This document shows, one piece after another, positions 60,058 to 64,000 of a stretch of 64,000 bases of DNA; the stretch's first letter is position 1, and each line of letters starts with the position of its first letter. Position numbers and translations under genes: made by a program. The stretch comes from an uncultured Clostridia bacterium (GTDB lineage: Bacteria > Bacillota > Clostridia > Christensenellales > UBA1242). Under the pieces are notes generated by a model. The model saw only the letters and a list, made by a program, of their open reading frames with translations. It was not told where the DNA came from and ran no database searches. Where the stretch lies: positions 4,818 through 68,817 of the forward strand of contig CALBHW010000037.1 of assembly GCA_937893125.1 (NCBI GenBank). The letters are read 5' to 3'.

Positions 60058-61524
60058 ATGAAAAGTGCAAAAAAGAAAATCGAAGATATTAAAAAAGAAT
60101 TTTTAAATAGTCCCGATATTGTAACAAAGGAACTTGTAGTTGCGGACAAAAATTTGGGGCTTATATATATTGACGAACTTGCAAATCAAGAAGAAATCAA
60201 CCTTTCTATTATGCGACCACTCGCAAATTTCAAGGGCGGGGAGTTTAATTTGGTTGCACTCCAAAACGAAGTTGTAAATTTTTGTAATGCGGAACTTTTA
60301 GATGTCGAGCAAGCGAAGGAAAAAATTTTGCGGGGGTTTGCTGGGCTTTTTTGTGACGGGGAAGAGAAGGTTTTGTGCTTTAATACAGTTCTTTATCCCG
60401 CGCGAGGAGTTGAAGAACCGCCTACTTCGACTGTTCTAAGTGGTCCTCGTGAAGGTTTCACAGAAACGCTAAAAGTCAATCTTTCACTTATAAGAAAAAG
60501 GCTTCCAAGCAAAAATCTTAAAATTGAAGAAGTTATTGTTGGGACTGAAACAAAAACACGGATTGATATTGTTTATTTAAAGGACATTGCCGACCCCCGT
60601 GTCGTAAACAAAATAAAAGAAAAACTAGCGAGTTACGAAATTGATGGCGTGATTGATAGTTATTACATAATAAAGTTTTTGGAGAATAGACCAAATTCGA
60701 TTTTTAGACAGGTCGGGAACACGGAAAAACCCGACATCGCGTGCGCAAAAATGCTTGAAGGGCGGGTTGCAATTATTGTCGATGGAACGCCAATTGTTCT
60801 TACTGTCCCTTACATTATGTTTGAAGATTTCCAAAGTAGTAACGACTATTATTCGGACGCGCACAGAGCTACTGTTTTGCGACTTATCCGTGTTTTTGGA
60901 TTATTTATTTCCATTTTTCTTCCTGGAATGTATATTGCACTCCAACTTTTTCATTATAAGGTTTTGCCTTTAAAATTTTTGGTCACAATTGTCAACACCA
61001 CTCAAAATTTGCCACTTAATCCTTTCCTAGAAATTATGTTTATTATTATTTTGTTTGACATTTTGTTTGAAGCAAGTGTCAGAATGCCAAAATATCTTGG
61101 AATGGCAATTTCAATTGTCGGGGCGTTGATTTTGGGCGATACGGCAGTCAAGGCGGGGCTTGTAAGCCCACCTAGTGTTATGATTGTGGCTTTAAGTGCT
61201 ATAACTGTTTATATTATTCCCAACCAAAGTTCGCAAATTTCGCTTCTTCGCATAATTTTTGCGCTTATTGGCGGAACGCTTGGTTTTCACGGAATTATTT
61301 TAGGAATGCTGTTTTTTATGGCTTATCTATGTAATTTTGATAGTTTTTATACGCCATATCTTGCACCTTATACACCATTTATCAAGGAAGATTTGAAGGA
61401 CTTTGTCATTAAAGATAGCCTTGTATATCTTAAAACGAGACCAAAAAGTATTCCAAATAAAAATAGAATTAGGCTAAAAGGGTCAAAAAAGGAGAGTTTC
61501 AATGAAGAAGTCAATAACAACTAG
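60058..61524 (+). CDS. gerA: spore germination protein, GerA family (A subunit)
   Basis: This is the A subunit of a germinant receptor in the spore inner membrane. It has 488 residues, the normal length. A large soluble N-terminal domain (about residues 1-275) contains the family motifs GPREGFTE and LEGRVAIIVDGTP. It is followed by five or six membrane helices (about 277-440) and a basic tail. PNQSSQISLLRIIFAL and the LGFHGI segment are also typical. There is no ribosome binding site before ATG 60058 and no alternative start, so initiation is probably leaderless from a sigma-G-like promoter. It overlaps gerB by 23 nt. The germinant recognised cannot be read from sequence. Confidence 0.95.
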   Translation: MKSAKKKIEDIKKEFLNSPDIVTKELVVADKNLGLIYIDELANQEEINLSIMRPLANFKGGEFNLVALQNEVVNFCNAELLDVEQAKEKILRGFAGLFCDGEEKVLCFNTVLYPARGVEEPPTSTVLSGPREGFTETLKVNLSLIRKRLPSKNLKIEEVIVGTETKTRIDIVYLKDIADPRVVNKIKEKLASYEIDGVIDSYYIIKFLENRPNSIFRQVGNTEKPDIACAKMLEGRVAIIVDGTPIVLTVPYIMFEDFQSSNDYYSDAHRATVLRLIRVFGLFISIFLPGMYIALQLFHYKVLPLKFLVTIVNTTQNLPLNPFLEIMFIIILFDILFEASVRMPKYLGMAISIVGALILGDTAVKAGLVSPPSVMIVALSAITVYIIPNQSSQISLLRIIFALIGGTLGFHGIILGMLFFMAYLCNFDSFYTPYLAPYTPFIKEDLKDFVIKDSLVYLKTRPKSIPNKNRIRLKGSKKESFNEEVNNN

Positions 61525-62599
61525 ACAACTGCTCCTAATTTTGGCGGTTAGTATGCTCACAATTAAGGTTCTTTTGCTCCCTAACGTTTTTGCGTCAAGT
61601 TTTGGAAGAGACGGATATTTGATGTTGTTTGCTATTTTGCTTGCCGACTTTTGCGTGCTACTTATGTTTTTATTTCTAATGAACAAGTACAAAGATATGA
61701 CTTTTGAAGAAATGCTAGAATATATTTTTGGCAAGGCTATGAGTAAAATTATTATGTTCTTGCTCTTTTTGTACTTTGTCGTGCAAGGGTGGAATAGGTT
61801 TCAAACAAACTATGTCTATCTAAACGACAACTTGTACACAACTCTCAGTTGGTACACTTTTGCTTTTCCAATTGTAATTGTTGCTCTTTTTTGCTTAAAG
61901 CAGGGACTAAACGCGTATGGAAGATTGTGCGAATTTTTTATGCCAATAGTCATCATAGGTTTTTTTGTAACCATTGTTGTAGGATTTTTTAGGGCTGACT
62001 ACACAAACGCCTTGCCTTTTTTAGAAAACGGACTAGGTTTTTTAAGGCAAGGCTACAAATATCCCGCATGGTTTGGCGACTATATGTTTTTGATTGTTTT
62101 TTTTGGAAAGGTCAAAATGGATAAAAAGTTCAACTCAAAGGTAATAATTTTTGCTGTCGTGACACTAGTTCTCATAACCCTTTTTCACGCACTTTTCTTT
62201 TTTACATACGGAAACAATACCATTTGCCACACAAACGCGATAAGCGACATTATGCAATTTTTGCCTTCCGTCAGTGACATTGGGTCGTTTGACTGGATTT
62301 TGATTTTGGTGTGGGACATCGCACTTTTTCTTGATTTAACATTGAATGTCATTTCGGGAATGTATTGTTTTGTGGCGGTTTTCACAAAAAAGGGGAGCGT
62401 TATTGTGGCTGGGCTAATTTTTGGCGCGATTATCGTTTTAAATTATCTCGTTTCATTCAATGTGTATCTTAGCATTTACATCGAACAGACCTTTCTTGTG
62501 CCATATTTAATTGTTATGCAAGGCGGTGTGCCACTCTTTGTTTTTGTGGCGGGGCTAATAAAAAGGAGAAAAGAAAATGAAGTATCTTTGGCGAAATAA
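61502..62599 (+). CDS. gerB: spore germination protein, GerB permease family (B subunit)
   Basis: This 365-residue protein of the APC-type amino-acid permease fold has ten predicted membrane helices over nearly its full length. In germinant receptors it is the ligand-binding B subunit. The start is fixed by AAAAGGAG 8 nt upstream, inside the end of gerA, giving a 23-nt overlap and probable translational coupling. The early LLLILAVSMLTIKVLLLP helix and the TFEEMLEYIFGK loop are family-like. It also overlaps gerC by 23 nt, so the three subunits are made together. Confidence 0.94.
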   Translation: MKKSITTRQLLLILAVSMLTIKVLLLPNVFASSFGRDGYLMLFAILLADFCVLLMFLFLMNKYKDMTFEEMLEYIFGKAMSKIIMFLLFLYFVVQGWNRFQTNYVYLNDNLYTTLSWYTFAFPIVIVALFCLKQGLNAYGRLCEFFMPIVIIGFFVTIVVGFFRADYTNALPFLENGLGFLRQGYKYPAWFGDYMFLIVFFGKVKMDKKFNSKVIIFAVVTLVLITLFHALFFFTYGNNTICHTNAISDIMQFLPSVSDIGSFDWILILVWDIALFLDLTLNVISGMYCFVAVFTKKGSVIVAGLIFGAIIVLNYLVSFNVYLSIYIEQTFLVPYLIVMQGGVPLFVFVAGLIKRRKENEVSLAK

Positions 62600-63851
62600 A
62601 CTCTTGCTTATCATCCTTGCAATTGTCATTTTGATGTTTCCAACAACGATAAGTTTGCCCCAACAAAGTCGGTCGGAAAACATTGTTACTGCCGTTGGAA
62701 TAGACAAAGTGGGCGACAAATACGAAATTACATTGCAATATCTAATTCCAGATTCGTCAAGCGGACAAAACTCGCTTAAACTCGCTAGTTTAAAGGGAAA
62801 ATCGGTGGCGGACACAATGGAAAAAATAAATTTGGATTTTGGAAAAGTGAGCGGGTTTGCGCATTGTAGAGTGTTAATTTTTAACGATGAAGCGGGAAAT
62901 AATGACCTTTTTAATGAACTCGACTACTTTCAAAAAATCAAGGTTAACTCGAACAACATTCTGCTTGTAAACACTAAAGATAGCGCAAAAGATTTGCTGT
63001 CGGCAGTTGAAAATTTGAATAGCGATTTTTATGTTATTTTAAGTAGATATAGCGTCGAAGATAAGCACAATCAATATCAAGCGCTAAAAACAATTGGCGA
63101 CTATTATAACGAAATGTTGGGAGATAATAGGACTATTGCCATAAATTCTATCGACCTTGAAAAGAGCGAGGCAACGGGCGGTTCTGGTGGCGAGAGCGGT
63201 GGAAGTTCGAGCGGAAGTTCAAGTCAAGGTGGTGACGACAAAAAAAGTGAAAGTAGCGGAGCGTCAAGCGGTGGGTCGAGTGGTGGGGGTGACAAAGGCG
63301 AAAGTAAAATAAAAAATGACGGCAAATTGTGTATTTTAAAGGACAATAAAATTGTAGAAACACTGTCGAGTGACGATAGTAGGAGATTAAATTGGTTTAG
63401 TAAGCGCGTTAAGGATATGACGCTAGAAATCAACGGGTTTTCTGACGACACATATCAAAATGCCGATATGACTTTTGACATTTTTAAGAAGAAAACCAAA
63501 ATTAAGGTCGATTTTGTGGGCGGACAACCTATATATAAGTTGTGCGTAGATGTTAACGCTAGTCTTGTCGAAAGCCGAACGGGGGATGTGAATAAAGAAG
63601 AATATAAAGTCAACAATCGAAGGTTCTCAGACAAGTTAAAAGGCGCAATTAAGGCGCAAATTTTACGAGAAATGGTGCAAGCGGAAGAAAACTTTGTTAG
63701 TAAAAAGTACGATGTCATTCAGTGCCACGAATACTTTTACAAATTTAAAAACAAACAATATAAAGATTACATTGCAAAGCTCCCGTCAAGAGACGACTTT
63801 TTACAGTATGTTAAATTTGAATATCAAATAAATATCAATCAATGGAATTGA
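62577..63851 (+). CDS. gerC: spore germination protein, Ger(x)C family, lacking a lipobox
   Basis: This is the C subunit of the germinant receptor, 424 residues. The hydrophobic N-terminal segment (residues 7-26) is followed by SENIVTAVGIDKVGD, the family's first conserved block. C subunits are normally lipoproteins with a Cys just before this block, but here the segment ends MFPTTISLPQQSRSEN without any Cys, so it would be anchored by an uncleaved or conventionally cleaved segment. A Gly/Ser-rich insert (about residues 198-244) separates the N-terminal and C-terminal domains. The C-terminal half has the conserved QILREMVQAEENFVSKK-like block. AAAAGGAG precedes the ATG inside gerB. It is the last gene of the operon. 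Confidence 0.9.
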   Translation: MKYLWRNKLLLIILAIVILMFPTTISLPQQSRSENIVTAVGIDKVGDKYEITLQYLIPDSSSGQNSLKLASLKGKSVADTMEKINLDFGKVSGFAHCRVLIFNDEAGNNDLFNELDYFQKIKVNSNNILLVNTKDSAKDLLSAVENLNSDFYVILSRYSVEDKHNQYQALKTIGDYYNEMLGDNRTIAINSIDLEKSEATGGSGGESGGSSSGSSSQGGDDKKSESSGASSGGSSGGGDKGESKIKNDGKLCILKDNKIVETLSSDDSRRLNWFSKRVKDMTLEINGFSDDTYQNADMTFDIFKKKTKIKVDFVGGQPIYKLCVDVNASLVESRTGDVNKEEYKVNNRRFSDKLKGAIKAQILREMVQAEENFVSKKYDVIQCHEYFYKFKNKQYKDYIAKLPSRDDFLQYVKFEYQININQWN

Positions 63852-63883
63852 TAAAGTGAAAAATAATCCTAGCGTCCATAAAT

Positions 63884-63892
63884 TGTGGATAA
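63884..63892 (-). promoter_or_regulatory. DnaA-box-like site after gerC
   Basis: TGTGGATAA, the complement of TTATCCACA, 33 nt past the gerC stop. It is the same 9-mer as in the cluster 4.2 kb upstream. A single site could be chance. Confidence 0.3.
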
Positions 63893-63990
63893 CTGGGGCT
63901 ATTTTTTACTTAAAAGGGAAAAAATTACCGTTGTTTTTTGTAAAAAAAATAAAAAAATTTCCCCAAAAAGTGGTTAATTTTGCTTGACAT

Positions 63991-63999
63991 GGGGGGGGG
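63991..63999. other. run of nine G at the window end
   Basis: G9 directly follows CTTGACAT at the right edge. Such a run is unusual in this AT-rich genome and may mark a contig end or sequencing artefact. Confidence 0.5.
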
Positions 64000-64000
64000 A

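Overview
The window looks like chromosomal DNA of a low-GC, endospore-forming, Gram-positive anaerobe, most likely an uncultured gut member of the Clostridia. The evidence is AT-rich intergenic DNA, sigma-A type promoters with 17-bp spacers, AAGGAG ribosome binding sites, a SpoIIE homologue and a complete gerA-gerB-gerC germinant-receptor operon. The taxonomic placement is inference. No tRNA, rRNA, CRISPR array, insertion sequence or phage gene was seen.

Region 1 (1-8.6 kb) is mostly housekeeping and transport. It holds the acidic tail of a truncated gene, a short-chain dehydrogenase coupled to it, an ABC-F ATPase with one degenerate nucleotide site, a small unknown protein, a heterodimeric ABC exporter with one degenerate and one canonical ATP site, and a divergent galE.

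Region 2 (8.6-44.1 kb) is dominated by one uninterrupted 34.4-kb gene for an 11,480-residue predicted surface protein. After an unusual cytoplasmic Gln/Asn/Gly-rich tail of about 180 residues and a signal anchor, it alternates InlB-type B-repeat blocks, one BspA-type leucine-rich block and seven right-handed beta-helix blocks built on about 100 GG(A/G)(I/V/L)Y coils. Each helix opens with a recurrent cap module. It ends in a helical domain I do not recognise. The gene lies behind a roughly 1-kb leader region rich in palindromes.

Region 3 (44.1-49.6 kb) carries an iron-dependent alcohol dehydrogenase, leuS, and a U32-family protein of the TrhP tRNA-hydroxylation type.

Region 4 (49.6-54.4 kb) is the most system-like locus. 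A free-standing condensation-domain protein, an acyl-adenylating ligase and an acyl carrier protein form a tight operon. Divergent from it is an XRE regulator with membrane segments, with a palindromic candidate operator between them, and a small three-helix membrane protein lies beyond the regulator. This looks like a dissociated mini-NRPS or lipid-amide pathway with unknown product.

Region 5 (54.6-64 kb) holds a HIT hydrolase, then spoIIE and tilS (an echo of the Bacillus spoIIE-tilS neighbourhood), then gerA-gerB-gerC. spoIIE has a promoter with the 21-bp spacing typical of Spo0A-activated promoters. gerA has a sigma-G-like promoter. tilS, gerA and the XRE gene appear to be leaderless or nearly so, although most other genes here have strong ribosome binding sites. 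A cluster of four DnaA-box-like sites lies between tilS and gerA. The window ends in a run of nine G.
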